DNA of 64,000 bases from Leeuwenhoekiella marinoflava DSM 3653 (GTDB lineage: Bacteria > Bacteroidota > Bacteroidia > Flavobacteriales > Flavobacteriaceae), in assembly GCF_900129005.1 (NCBI RefSeq), contig NZ_FQUN01000010.1, positions 1 to 64,000 on the forward strand. The letters are read 5' to 3'. The stretch's first letter is position 1. Each line of letters opens with the position of its first letter. The translations under genes were made by a program, and so were the position numbers. Positions 1-8,685 of this stretch are shown here, in pieces. The notes under the pieces are model-generated. The model did no database searches and was not told the DNA's origin. It saw only the letters and a program-made list of their open reading frames with translations.

Positions 1-389
1 TGTTGCCTAATTGGTCAACCTATCCTGTTATTGTATTGCTCACTTCTATCGTTTGGCTTTCGGTAACCTTTTTGACCAAGCCTGAAAAAGATAAAACCTT
101 ATTCGATTTTTATAAACAAACACAACCCGGTGGTCCCGGTTGGGAGCGCATTATTGTAAAAGCACGCGCTGCGGGAACTGCTTTAGTAACGACCAATCAA
201 AAATGGTCTGTACCGGCAGGAATACTGGCAACCCTTGTAGGTTGTGTTACAATATATGGTGCTCTGTTCAGCACCGGATACTGGATCTACGGTTATTATA
301 CCAAAGCCAGCATCCTAACGCTGCTCACGCTGATTGCAACTGTAGTTTTGGTGAAACTATGGCAGCGCATAAAAACGAGAGTTTTTTGA
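1..389 (+). CDS. Sodium:solute symporter, C-terminal part (5' end outside window)
   Basis: The reading frame enters from before base 1, so only about the last 128 residues are present. They hold a short N-terminal hydrophobic segment, a soluble loop with a proline/glycine-rich FYKQTQPGGPGW stretch, and two closing hydrophobic segments. This loop and tail are typical of the C-terminus of Bacteroidota SSS-family sodium/sugar (SGLT-like) symporters. The family imports a solute with Na+ across the inner membrane. The substrate cannot be told from this piece. A hairpin terminator follows at 420-453. Confidence 0.7.
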   Translation, partial: LPNWSTYPVIVLLTSIVWLSVTFLTKPEKDKTLFDFYKQTQPGGPGWERIIVKARAAGTALVTTNQKWSVPAGILATLVGCVTIYGALFSTGYWIYGYYTKASILTLLTLIATVVLVKLWQRIKTRVF

Positions 390-419
390 GTTTTTTTTAA
401 ATTGTTTCTGGTGAAAAGA

Positions 420-453
420 GGCTATCTAAAAAGTATTTAGGTAGCCTTTTTTT
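420..453 (+). terminator. Rho-independent terminator after the symporter
   Basis: An 11-bp stem (420-430 with 436-446, one G-U pair) closes a 5-nt loop and is followed by seven T. It lies about 30 bases after the symporter stop. Confidence 0.8.
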
Positions 454-480
454 AAATAAAAATTCTTTTTAAAAGAAGTG

Positions 481-855
481 CTATTCCCTGTTCACTTAAG
501 AGTAGATCCCTTGCCTTTTTCTTGAGACGAATCAGCTTATAATTACGCTTAATAATCCTATTTCCTTTGCTTTATGGCAGCTGTCCCGCAAAGGGCATCC
601 CTAACAGTTCTGCGCCTGATAGCGATGAATCTGCTGCTTAAAACCATTCTTCGTTTCATTTTGGTAGCATCCAGTTTTATTCATCGCCTGGCCCATCGCA
701 CAGTAATACGTATCGGTTTCTTTAGCATAGAACAGATTATCTGGATGGAATGGGTTTTCTTAATGCTTTTTATCGCGTTGTTCTTTATAGAAGTAGTTGT
801 ATTTCACATAAGCAGTAATTTGCTTTTCTTCTAAATCAGTATAATTCTCTTTCAT
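481..855 (-). pseudogene. IS1182-family transposase fragment, decayed
   Basis: Read on the minus strand from 855, the frame gives YVKYNYFYKEQRDKKH, an in-frame TAA, then ENPFHPDNLFY, YYCAMGQAMNKTG, HRYQAQNC, an in-frame TAG, then GCPLRDSCHKAK. After a one-base deletion it continues in another frame as GNRIIKRNYKLIRLKKKAR and ends at LLLSEQGI. This is the cysteine-rich middle region of IS1182-type DDE transposases. Both ends of the transposase are missing and no inverted repeats were found. It carries two nonsense codons and one frameshift, so it is dead. The plus-strand frame at 574-834 is only its antisense shadow. Confidence 0.8.
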
Positions 856-891
856 AAGCATGAAATTACTAAAAAACCGCAAAATAATCCA

Positions 892-920
892 ATAAAAAAG
901 ACTGCCTTTTCAGCCAGTCT
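892..920 (-). terminator. Terminator of the GH43 gene
   Basis: AGACTG (899-904) pairs with CAGTCT (915-920). On the minus strand the stem is followed by six T. It lies about 30 bases past the stop of the GH43 gene. Confidence 0.6.
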
Positions 921-952
921 CTTTTCTAGTTACACACTTTATGAGATAGTGC

Positions 953-1942
953 TTAGAATGCTTTAATTCCTGAAGGCTGTACATTTTCTATAAGTCCGTT
1001 TTTATTGAATTTTAAACTATCTACACATAGTTCACGTAATAAATCTATAGACTCTGGTGAATTAGGTGAATGTCTGTGATACAAGATATAATCTTGTTCA
1101 TTTTTATTGAATATCGTATGATGTCCCGGGCTGTAGGTTATTGAATCTGAATCTGTACTTAAAATAGGACTTGTTTCAGCTTCTTCAAAAGGACCATAAG
1201 GATTATCTCCCATTGCATAACGCACTTTATAAGTGTCTTCGATAACTTTTCCGTCAGAATACATTAGGTAATAGATGTCATTTCTCTTTATCATTACAGG
1301 AGCTTCAAAATAATTCTCTGGAGTAACATCTTTAATCTCACCATCAAAAGTCACCATATCTTCTTTAAGCTTAACTACAAAACAATGGCCATTTACCCAG
1401 TTTAGACCTGAACCCCAATAAAGATAAGCCTGCCCATCATCATCTATAAAAGCTTCTGCATCTATCATGTGATATTCTGGAAAAAGATTTTTAGTAATTA
1501 AGGGAGTGTTATCTTCTTTAGCATTTTGCCAAGGACCACCCGGAGCGTCTGCTACACCTACCCAAACTTCACTTCCTACAGAAACATACATATAGAAACG
1601 TCCATTTTTTGCTTTAACCACAGATGGAGCCCAAACCATGGAATCGTTAGATGTTGGACTTGTACAAGCTTGCTTAGTGGGCCAATTTAATGTTTTCTCT
1701 TCCCAGTTTTTAAAATCGGTAGATTCAAAAAAAGCTAAATCCTCTTTTCCCCAAGGATCTTTGGTCGCATAGATATAAAATTTTCCTTTTGATAAAACAA
1801 TAGAAGGATCTGCATAATACCCCTTAACTATTGGATTAGTGATTTTCTGATCTTCTGTAATTTTATCTGATACACTTTTAGTGGTATTCTTGCAGCAAAT
1901 AAATATTGTAGCAATAAAAAAAAGTAGAGCAAGTTTCTTCAT
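953..1942 (-). CDS. Glycoside hydrolase family 43 lipoprotein (arabinofuranosidase/xylosidase type)
   Basis: A 329-residue lipoprotein. A hydrophobic signal ends in FICC (Cys16/17), so it is probably anchored in a membrane facing the periplasm or surface. A five-bladed propeller of the GH43 type follows. Asp45 in YADPS is the expected catalytic base, Asp161 in IDAEAFIDDDG the pKa modulator, and Glu213 in FEAPVM the catalytic acid; all three are present. The family removes alpha-L-arabinose or beta-D-xylose from plant or algal polysaccharides; the exact sugar cannot be read from sequence. It stands alone with its own terminator and has no SusCD next to it. Confidence 0.88.
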   Translation of the reverse strand: MKKLALLFFIATIFICCKNTTKSVSDKITEDQKITNPIVKGYYADPSIVLSKGKFYIYATKDPWGKEDLAFFESTDFKNWEEKTLNWPTKQACTSPTSNDSMVWAPSVVKAKNGRFYMYVSVGSEVWVGVADAPGGPWQNAKEDNTPLITKNLFPEYHMIDAEAFIDDDGQAYLYWGSGLNWVNGHCFVVKLKEDMVTFDGEIKDVTPENYFEAPVMIKRNDIYYLMYSDGKVIEDTYKVRYAMGDNPYGPFEEAETSPILSTDSDSITYSPGHHTIFNKNEQDYILYHRHSPNSPESIDLLRELCVDSLKFNKNGLIENVQPSGIKAF

Positions 1943-2342
1943 CGTTAATTTTTATAAATGATTTTAAAAATAATAAAAAACTCAATATGTAGTACATATT
2001 GAGTTTTTATCTTTTCAAAAAAATTAAATGCTGCTATTGATGAGCTTTGTTGATGTAACCCTATTTTCGATTTAGAATTATTAATAAAGAACCAAAATAC
2101 AAGTAATAAGAGCCACCTAATTCACTCTTTAACAGTTACAAAGGAAAATCCAGATCATTTGTTTGAAGACTATTATTTTTAGAATGCGCAGCTCATTAGG
2201 GCAAGATACCCTCCACTATGTACAATGAAATCAATAAAAATACCGTTTATGGTCTAGTTAATAGACCAAATCTAAATTGATAGGGAGTTGTGTGTACTCG
2301 ATGCTCAACACCTGTTGTTAACAAACTATAATTTTATTAATA
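1943..2342. other. Intergenic region with a perfect hairpin
   Basis: About 400 bases without a gene. The clear structure is a palindrome at 1976-2008 (AACTCAATATGT, 3-nt loop, ACATATTGAGTT) flanked by A and T runs. It could terminate in either direction, yet it sits upstream of the minus-strand GH43 gene, so it may be left from a lost neighbour. A short TGGTCTA/TAGACCA inverted repeat lies near 2250. No coding relic was recognised. Confidence 0.5.
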
Positions 2343-2822
2343 ATGACTTTTAAAAATCTATATATCTGCTTTTTTTGTCTTTCTATTTTAACTTCTTGCA
2401 ACAATCAGAATTCAAAGAAAAAAGTGCGGGAACCATCACAAAATGAACAGCAAACAGATAGTAAGCAATTGGCGCCTGGCGAAGAATCAGCTTTTAACAC
2501 CTCTGAAATTATAGAAAAATTACAAGGAACCTGGAAAGAAGTCCAGTACCCCTATCGTAGGATAACATTTGTGAAGAAGCAAGTCAAATTTGTAGAAGAA
2601 GGAACTCAGGTTAAGCCAGATTTTGAGCCTTTTGAAATTGCTCAAAATTGCACTTACGATAATTCAAACATAAAGAATGTAACATCTGAACAGCCAATTT
2701 TGAACTTACCGCATTCAGAAAGGTGCGAACAACTGAGCGTTTCGCAAGACTCACTAATGCTTAGTGGTTATTCACTCCATACTCAACAAACTTATGTAAT
2801 CAAGTACTTAAAAATTGATTGA
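2343..2822 (+). CDS. Small lipoprotein, lipocalin-like domain
   Basis: A 159-residue protein with a lipoprotein signal (LTSC, Cys19), a polar linker rich in Gln/Lys/Ser to about residue 55, and a small beta-rich domain starting at LQGTWKEV. The GTW start and alternating strands resemble lipocalin-like lipoproteins of Bacteroidota, but no family was firmly recognised. It lies 108 bases before the copper regulator gene. A functional link is possible but not shown. Confidence 0.65.
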   Translation: MTFKNLYICFFCLSILTSCNNQNSKKKVREPSQNEQQTDSKQLAPGEESAFNTSEIIEKLQGTWKEVQYPYRRITFVKKQVKFVEEGTQVKPDFEPFEIAQNCTYDNSNIKNVTSEQPILNLPHSERCEQLSVSQDSLMLSGYSLHTQQTYVIKYLKID

Positions 2823-2930
2823 CTATTCTCACCAATAGCTCAGGTTTTTATGTATGAAATTCCTCTTAATAAACCAGATAGTAAATGCTTCAAATATAAT
2901 TATCTTTATCCCTTAATGAATGCATAATAA

Positions 2931-3494
2931 ATGACCACACTCTTTATTAAAAATATGGTTTGTAACCGATGTATTCTCGTGGTACAAAACGAGTTGGATC
3001 AACTTGGTATGCAGGCGAAACATATTAAACTGGGAGAGGTGTTACTAAAGAAAGCCCCCACCAACGAAGAGAAAAAAAAGTTGAAAGAAGCTTTAATTTC
3101 TTTAGGTTTTCAACTCATTGACGATAAAAAAAGTCAACTTATTGAAAAAATAAAAAATGTGATTATTGATTTGGTTCATCATCAAAATAACCATACCAAA
3201 TCCAACCTTTCTGAGGTGTTAAGTAGCAAGCTTCACCACGATTATAATTACTTATCCAATCTATTTTCAGAAGTAGAAGGCACCACTATCGAAAAATATT
3301 TCATATCTCAAAAAATAGAAAAAGTTAAAGAGCTATTGGTTTATGATGAATTGTCATTAAGTGAAATTGCTTTTCGTCTTCATTATTCAAGTGTCGCCTA
3401 CCTCAGCAACCAATTTAAAAAAGTAACCGGACTCACCCCTAGTCATTTTAAAAAAATCCGAGAACATAAAAGAAAACCACTGGACGAAGTGTAA
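2931..3494 (+). CDS. AraC-family regulator with an N-terminal HMA-like metal-binding domain
   Basis: A 187-residue protein. Residues 1-65 form a heavy-metal-associated-like domain with Cys11-Asn-Arg-Cys14 (MVCNRC). Residues about 90-180 form the AraC DNA-binding domain: DYNYLSNLFS, then LSLSEIAFRLHYSSVAYLSN and FKKVTGLTPSHFKK. It likely binds a soft metal such as Cu(I) through the CxxC pair and controls the following CopA gene, which starts 86 bases downstream. The metal-sensing role is inferred from domain content and position. It lacks the usual sugar-binding cupin of long AraC proteins, so the HMA domain is its only candidate sensor. Confidence 0.85.
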   Translation: MTTLFIKNMVCNRCILVVQNELDQLGMQAKHIKLGEVLLKKAPTNEEKKKLKEALISLGFQLIDDKKSQLIEKIKNVIIDLVHHQNNHTKSNLSEVLSSKLHHDYNYLSNLFSEVEGTTIEKYFISQKIEKVKELLVYDELSLSEIAFRLHYSSVAYLSNQFKKVTGLTPSHFKKIREHKRKPLDEV

Positions 3495-3580
3495 ATCTTA
3501 TAAATCAATTCCAAAATTCCACAACAATCTTCTTTCTTATTAGTGCCACCTTTGTGAGGTAGAATTAATACAGAAAAGAA

Positions 3581-6001
3581 ATGGCAATATCTAGCAATAA
3601 AGAAATCATTTATCTTCCTTTAGAAGGTGTAGAAAGTGAACATTGTGCATTGATCGTTGAAAAAGGATTGGCACAGGTTAAAGGAATTGATAGCCACAAG
3701 GTAGAACTGAATAACCACAGGGCAGTTATTACCGTGAATAATGAAGAAGTAATTGCTGAAGCGGTAAACACCATTAAAGACCTTGGTTACGGTGTTACCA
3801 CAGTTAAGAAAACTTTTCCTGTGCTTGGAATGACTTGTGCTTCTTGTGCAGGAAGTGCCGAAAGCATTGTAAAATATGAGTCTGGAGTTGTAAACGCTTC
3901 GGTTAATTTTGCTACAGGCAACCTTAGTGTTGAATACCTTCCTAATATGACGAATACCACAAAACTTCAAAAGGCAGTACAAGGGGTTGGGTACGATTTA
4001 TTGATAGAAGATGAAACCTCACAACAAGAAACCCTAGAGGCTATTCACGCACAAAAGTTTAAACAATTAAAAAGAAAAACCATTTGGGCGGTTCTACTTT
4101 CACTACCGGTTGTCCTTATCGGAATGATTTTTATGGATATGCCTTATGCAAACTTAATTATGTGGGTATTTTCTACACCTGTTGTATTATGGTTGGGTAA
4201 AGACTTTTTTATAAATGCGTGGAAACAAGCAAAACATCGCTCTGCGAATATGGATACTTTAGTTGCGCTAAGTACAGGTATTGCTTATGTTTTTAGTGTG
4301 TTTAATATGATTTTCCCTCAATTTTGGGAAACAAGAGGTCTAGAAGTTCACGTTTATTTTGAAGCAGCTGCCGTAATTATTGCCTTTATTTTGTTAGGTA
4401 AATTGTTAGAAGAAAAAGCCAAGGGCAATACCTCTTCTGCCATTAAAAAATTAATGGGTTTACAACCTAAAACCGTTATTGTTATACAAGCAGATGGTAC
4501 AGAAAAACAAACCCCTATTGAAGAGGTAAATACAGGAGCTGTTATACTTGTAAAACCCGGAGAAAAAATTGCCGTAGATGGTATCCTTATTTCAGGTAGT
4601 TCTTATGTAGATGAAAGTATGCTGAGTGGCGAGCCTTTACCTGTACTTAAAAATGAAAACGAAAAAGTTTTTGCAGGAACCATCAATCAAAAAGGAAGTT
4701 TTCAGTTTAAAGCCGTTAAGGTTGGCAAAGACACTATGCTTGCTCAAATCATTAAAATGGTACAAGATGCACAAGGCAGTAAAGCGCCCGTGCAAAAATT
4801 GGTAGACAAAATAGCAGGCATTTTTGTTCCTGTAGTAATGGGCATTGCAGTTTTAACCTTTATACTTTGGATAATTCTAGGAGGAGATAACGGAGCAGTT
4901 CAGGGTTTATTAGCGGCCATTACCGTATTGGTCATTGCTTGTCCCTGTGCTTTAGGATTGGCTACGCCCACGGCTATTATGGTAGGTGTAGGCAAAGGTG
5001 CTGAAAATGGAATTCTAATTAAAGATGCCGAAAGTCTCGAATTAGCTAAAAAGGTAAATGCCATCATATTAGACAAAACAGGAACAATCACTGAAGGTAA
5101 ACCTGTGGTAACGGAAGTAAAATGGTTGAATAATAACGATGTTACTAAAGACATTCTTTTGAGTATTGAAAAACAATCAGAACATCCATTAGCAGACGCG
5201 GTAGTAAAACATTTGAATGACGTACCTACTACAGCTTCTTTATCTAATTTTAAAAGCATTACAGGCAAAGGTGCCAAAGCGGACCACAACAACGAAACTT
5301 ATTTTGTAGGTAATAGAAAGCTGTTAGCTGAAAACAATATTACCATAGCAGATGAACTTTTAAAACAAGCCAATGAATGGGGTAAAAAGTCTAAAACTGT
5401 TATTTGGTTTGCCAATAGTAAGCAAACACTTTCTGTGCTTGCCATTTCAGATAAAATAAAAGAAACCTCTGTAGAAGCTATTCGGGAATTGCAAAATATG
5501 GGAATTGATCTGTATATGCTTACGGGTGATAATGAAGGAACAGCTAAAGCCATAGCACAACAAACAGGCATTAAGCAGTATAAGGCAGAGGTATTGCCAC
5601 AACATAAAGCCGATTTCGTAAAAGAACTGCAACAACAAGGTAAAATTGTTGCTATGGTTGGTGATGGTATTAACGACAGTACTGCTCTTGCCATAGCTGA
5701 TGTAAGTATAGCTATGGGAAAAGGAAGCGACATTGCTATGGATGTAGCCAAAATGACCATTATTTCTTCAGACCTCTCCAAAATACCACAGGCTATAAGA
5801 TTATCTAAGCAAACGGTTGCAACCATCAAAGAAAATCTGTTTTGGGCGTTTATCTACAATCTTGTAGGCATTCCCATTGCCGCAGGTATTTTATATCCTA
5901 TCAATGGCTTCCTATTAAATCCAATGATTGCAGGAGCCGCAATGGCATTAAGCAGTGTAAGTGTTGTCGCCAACAGCTTGCGTTTAAAGTGGAAACAGTA
6001 A
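3581..6001 (+). CDS. copA: Copper-exporting P1B-type ATPase
   Basis: An 806-residue inner-membrane pump that exports Cu(I) using ATP. There are two N-terminal HMA domains. The first (about 8-72) has Ser19-Glu-His-Cys22 in place of CxxC, so it is degenerate; the second has Cys86-Ala-Ser-Cys89. Membrane helices follow, with CPC at 454-456. The phosphorylated Asp498 lies in DKTGTIT. Also seen are [18 protein letters not shown] and [11 protein letters not shown]. The last helices carry YN and M-x-x-SS patterns typical of Cu+-type pumps. A CACCTTTG box at 3548 is one base off the Bacteroidota -7 element TAnnTTTG. It forms a copper operon with the upstream regulator and the downstream HMA protein. 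Confidence 0.93.
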   Translation: MAISSNKEIIYLPLEGVESEHCALIVEKGLAQVKGIDSHKVELNNHRAVITVNNEEVIAEAVNTIKDLGYGVTTVKKTFPVLGMTCASCAGSAESIVKYESGVVNASVNFATGNLSVEYLPNMTNTTKLQKAVQGVGYDLLIEDETSQQETLEAIHAQKFKQLKRKTIWAVLLSLPVVLIGMIFMDMPYANLIMWVFSTPVVLWLGKDFFINAWKQAKHRSANMDTLVALSTGIAYVFSVFNMIFPQFWETRGLEVHVYFEAAAVIIAFILLGKLLEEKAKGNTSSAIKKLMGLQPKTVIVIQADGTEKQTPIEEVNTGAVILVKPGEKIAVDGILISGSSYVDESMLSGEPLPVLKNENEKVFAGTINQKGSFQFKAVKVGKDTMLAQIIKMVQDAQGSKAPVQKLVDKIAGIFVPVVMGIAVLTFILWIILGGDNGAVQGLLAAITVLVIACPCALGLATPTAIMVGVGKGAENGILIKDAESLELAKKVNAIILDKTGTITEGKPVVTEVKWLNNNDVTKDILLSIEKQSEHPLADAVVKHLNDVPTTASLSNFKSITGKGAKADHNNETYFVGNRKLLAENNITIADELLKQANEWGKKSKTVIWFANSKQTLSVLAISDKIKETSVEAIRELQNMGIDLYMLTGDNEGTAKAIAQQTGIKQYKAEVLPQHKADFVKELQQQGKIVAMVGDGINDSTALAIADVSIAMGKGSDIAMDVAKMTIISSDLSKIPQAIRLSKQTVATIKENLFWAFIYNLVGIPIAAGILYPINGFLLNPMIAGAAMALSSVSVVANSLRLKWKQ

Positions 6002-6093
6002 GTCTTGTAAATCAAAAAAGAAATTGCATAACAAACCACAGTATTATTGTGCCGAAATTTGCAGTATGAAATAACATTTTAATTTTTAAAACA

Positions 6094-6315
6094 ATGGGAA
6101 ATAACAAAGAATTTCAATTTAAGACCAACCTTAATTGCGGGGGGTGTGTAGCCAAAGTTCAATCTGCTTTAGATGACGCAGAAGGACTTTCTCACTGGAA
6201 TGTAGCTACCGACAATGCAGATAAAATACTTACCGTAAAATCAGAAGGTATAACTGAAGACGAAGTAATAACTATTATTAAAAGTAAAGGATTTAAAGTA
6301 GAGCCTTTGTTATAA
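6094..6315 (+). CDS. HMA-domain copper chaperone
   Basis: A 73-residue cytoplasmic protein made of one ferredoxin-like HMA domain. The metal site is Cys15-Gly-Gly-Cys18 (LNCGGCVAKV), and the C-terminal strand GFKVEPLL closes the fold. It is CopZ-like and probably carries Cu(I) to the CopA pump encoded 92 bases upstream. NCGGC is common in short HMA proteins of this phylum. It could also be a buffer rather than a delivery chaperone. Confidence 0.85.
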   Translation: MGNNKEFQFKTNLNCGGCVAKVQSALDDAEGLSHWNVATDNADKILTVKSEGITEDEVITIIKSKGFKVEPLL

Positions 6316-6374
6316 AAATATAATGGCTATTCCAAAGAGCATATGAGTTAGGGAGAACGCAATCCAATAGCCAA

Positions 6375-6743
6375 CATCATAAAGGCCATAAAGAACATAA
6401 GCCTTCTCAAAAAAAATGTCTGTATTCCTTGATGCTCTAATAATTTATTTTACAGGCTTGACATGAGTAGACGGGTTCTAACAATTGGTATTGCTCTATT
6501 TATAGGGTTTAATGCCTCTAAAAATCTAGTAAAAACGATTCAGGTAATCTTGTAATCCGAACCTGAAAATGTAAGTATTAGTCAGTTGAAAACGAAATTA
6601 AAAGCATTACCCAATATCCACGATTGATACGTTTGGACTATGGACGGCATTCATCATGTAGGCTCGTACAAACATTCAATATTCAGCATCCTACTGTTCA
6701 AATAGAAACAAGTGAGATTGAATGCAACCGGCTTATAGTTTAG
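6375..6743 (+). pseudogene. CDF-family cation efflux gene, decayed
   Basis: No open frame, but three-frame reading recovers CDF pieces in order: a His-rich HHKGHKEHK start; then ALIIYFTGLT, TGA where Trp is expected, VDGF; then IGIALFIGFNASKNLVKTI QVIL; then ENVSISQLKTKLKALPNIHD, TGA, YVWTMDGIHHVG; and after a frameshift HPTVQIETSEIECN. These match the last membrane helices and the cytoplasmic domain of CzcD/ZitB-type Zn/Co/Cd exporters. Most of the N-terminal membrane region is deleted. It follows the copper genes in the same direction, so a broader metal-resistance operon has lost this part. Confidence 0.75.
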
Positions 6744-6799
6744 ATTAAATGGCGCTTAAAGGTTTCCCTACTTCTCTTTTTCTTTGACATAACGTTCTC

Positions 6800-7216
6800 C
6801 TACAATCCATATATTATATATAAAGCCGTAAAACTGAAAACAAGATGCGCCCCCAGAAGATTGAAGTAATACCAACGTTTCTTTAACGTTGCAGGCTTAA
6901 ATTTTATGCTGAATAGGAGTTGCCACATGGCAATTCCTATTATTCCTTCAATCATACCAATAATCAAACCATTAATGAGAAAATTATTTTCCAGAAATTG
7001 GAGTAAAAATAACAGGAGATAGAGAAAACCAATTCCGGTAATGAAATGCAAGATCCAAGCTACAGGTTTAAAATTCTGCTTGCCCTTAAACAAGACACGA
7101 TTCAGCCAGTATGGCTCTACCAGATTAATCTGGAAAATAAGTGTTATTACGTAACTAAAAGCAGTCATCAAGACTGTGCTGATAAATGTTGTTAATAATA
7201 CACTAGCAAAGTCCAT
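6800..7216 (-). CDS. Small integral membrane protein of unknown function
   Basis: A 138-residue protein with four predicted hydrophobic helices (roughly 5-28, 50-72, 78-100, 115-137) and a short polar loop VEPYWLNRVLFKGKQNFKP. No family was recognised. It starts 44 bases after the Y4yA-like gene and reads the same way, so it is probably the last gene of that operon. It may serve as an accessory or export component, but nothing in the residues proves a transport role. Confidence 0.65.
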   Translation of the reverse strand: MDFASVLLTTFISTVLMTAFSYVITLIFQINLVEPYWLNRVLFKGKQNFKPVAWILHFITGIGFLYLLLFLLQFLENNFLINGLIIGMIEGIIGIAMWQLLFSIKFKPATLKKRWYYFNLLGAHLVFSFTALYIIYGL

Positions 7217-7260
7217 ACGCTTAAAGTTTATGACACTGATTCATTTCAATGGCTGTATTT

Positions 7261-8685
7261 TTACGATTCTTCTTCAAAATCTGCTATCTGATACCGCGTC
7301 TTATTTTCGGCAACAGCCAGATTTATTGCACGCTCAAATAAATGGGCTTCCGTTTCAAAAAAGTGCATCATATAACCGGCGGTATTTACAAAAATGATGG
7401 TATCACCAGGTTCTGGAAGCTGGGGCAATTCGATTTTTCGTTTTAAAAGCACATCCCGCTCTAGACAGTAAGCACCAGTAAAATAAACTTCAACCGGCTG
7501 CGCATCGGGTCTTGGATTTTGAAAACCGACAAAAGGATCGAGTAAAAAATCGGCACTCGAACTTTTCAGCTGTGACATATTCATCTCCAGACCTATTAAA
7601 TGGTTTCCTCGGGCGTCTATCTTGCGGTGCACCACGCGGGCTGCTGTGATTCCTACTTGATTAAGCAGACTTCTGCCGGGTTCCAATCTCAATTCGACAT
7701 CCAAGTCTTCTAATCTTTGATACACAGGCTTATGAGACTTATTTTCAGTTCCTAATAGTTTTTTAAGAAAACTCCCCTTCGATTGCTTATTGTAATATGG
7801 GTATGTGGCTAATTTTCCTTCTACTGTTCCGTTTCTAATAGTAAATCCAAGACCGTCATTGTTGTAGGTAATTGCGTTTCGGTTTCCTAAAACAGCATCT
7901 TTTAAATGTTTTTGAAACTCAATCCATTGAGTTTCGTGCTTCAGGTAATTCATTAAAATTCCGCCGCCTATATCTATAAATGAAAAATTGAAACCTTGAA
8001 TATTCAGTTTCTCAAGAAGATCTAAGGTTTGGTGCAAAGCTTCACCCCGCTGCCCAGTGCTGTAACCATCCAAATGAAAATGAAACCCTTCAACATTGAA
8101 CTGCTGTCTCTTTGAATCTTTAAAGTAATGGAGCATCATCTCCTCCACCGCATCCACATCAAAGCCAAAACGGCTCATCAACTTATTTCCTTTATATTCA
8201 AAGCCTGAAATTCGAATCGCAATTTTAGCCTTTGTATTCAGGTCTTGACTTATTTCAAAAATCTGGTCGAGTTCATCTTCATTATCAACTACAATTAATA
8301 CCCGGTTAGAAATCGCAAGTTTTAAGAGTTTCCTATTTTTTATCGCAGCTGTAGATATCAGATTATCTGGATTCAGCTGAAGGTTAACACCCTGTTCTAA
8401 TTCCCGAAAACTCGCCGTGTCTACCCCAATCCCTGAGGAAATAGCTGCATTGATCAGGTTTTTAAATTTATTAGCTTTTCGTGCAAAAAACACTTTGCTT
8501 TTAAAACCATATGTACTTAAAACCTTCTGATATTCTTTACAATTTTCTTCAAAAGCGGGCAGGTTGTGAATATTTAAGGGCGATTGGTACGCTTCAAACA
8601 ATTCCTTCTGAAGCTGTGTATCTTGTATAATATTCAGCATCCAGTCTGAAGTTAAGGGTTCTAATTGGGGTAGGTTATTTTTCAT
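7261..8685 (-). CDS. Y4yA-family PLP-dependent enzyme (alanine racemase/decarboxylase fold III)
   Basis: A 474-residue enzyme related to diaminopimelate/ornithine decarboxylases. Lys70 in FFARKANKF is the expected PLP lysine. FHFHLDGYSTGQ and FSFIDIGGGI give the barrel phosphate- and ring-binding segments, and the C-terminal domain carries YCLERDVLL and NTAGYMMHF, the counterparts of the CESxD and GAY motifs. A longer frame reaches 8787, but ATG at 8685 is chosen: it overlaps the upstream stop by 11 nt (ATGAAAAATAA) and fits the family start. The substrate is unknown. In rhizobia, y4yA sits beside siderophore-like genes, which supports a role in an amino-acid-derived small molecule. Confidence 0.8.
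   Translation of the reverse strand: MKNNLPQLEPLTSDWMLNIIQDTQLQKELFEAYQSPLNIHNLPAFEENCKEYQKVLSTYGFKSKVFFARKANKFKNLINAAISSGIGVDTASFRELEQGVNLQLNPDNLISTAAIKNRKLLKLAISNRVLIVVDNEDELDQIFEISQDLNTKAKIAIRISGFEYKGNKLMSRFGFDVDAVEEMMLHYFKDSKRQQFNVEGFHFHLDGYSTGQRGEALHQTLDLLEKLNIQGFNFSFIDIGGGILMNYLKHETQWIEFQKHLKDAVLGNRNAITYNNDGLGFTIRNGTVEGKLATYPYYNKQSKGSFLKKLLGTENKSHKPVYQRLEDLDVELRLEPGRSLLNQVGITAARVVHRKIDARGNHLIGLEMNMSQLKSSSADFLLDPFVGFQNPRPDAQPVEVYFTGAYCLERDVLLKRKIELPQLPEPGDTIIFVNTAGYMMHFFETEAHLFERAINLAVAENKTRYQIADFEEES

Noticed and set aside
574-834. 86-codon plus-strand frame with hydrophobic product
   Set aside because: It is the antisense of the IS1182 transposase relic, which explains the sequence better.
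5299-5829. 176-codon minus-strand frame inside copA
   Set aside because: Shadow of a conserved ATPase domain; no start context and no recognisable protein.
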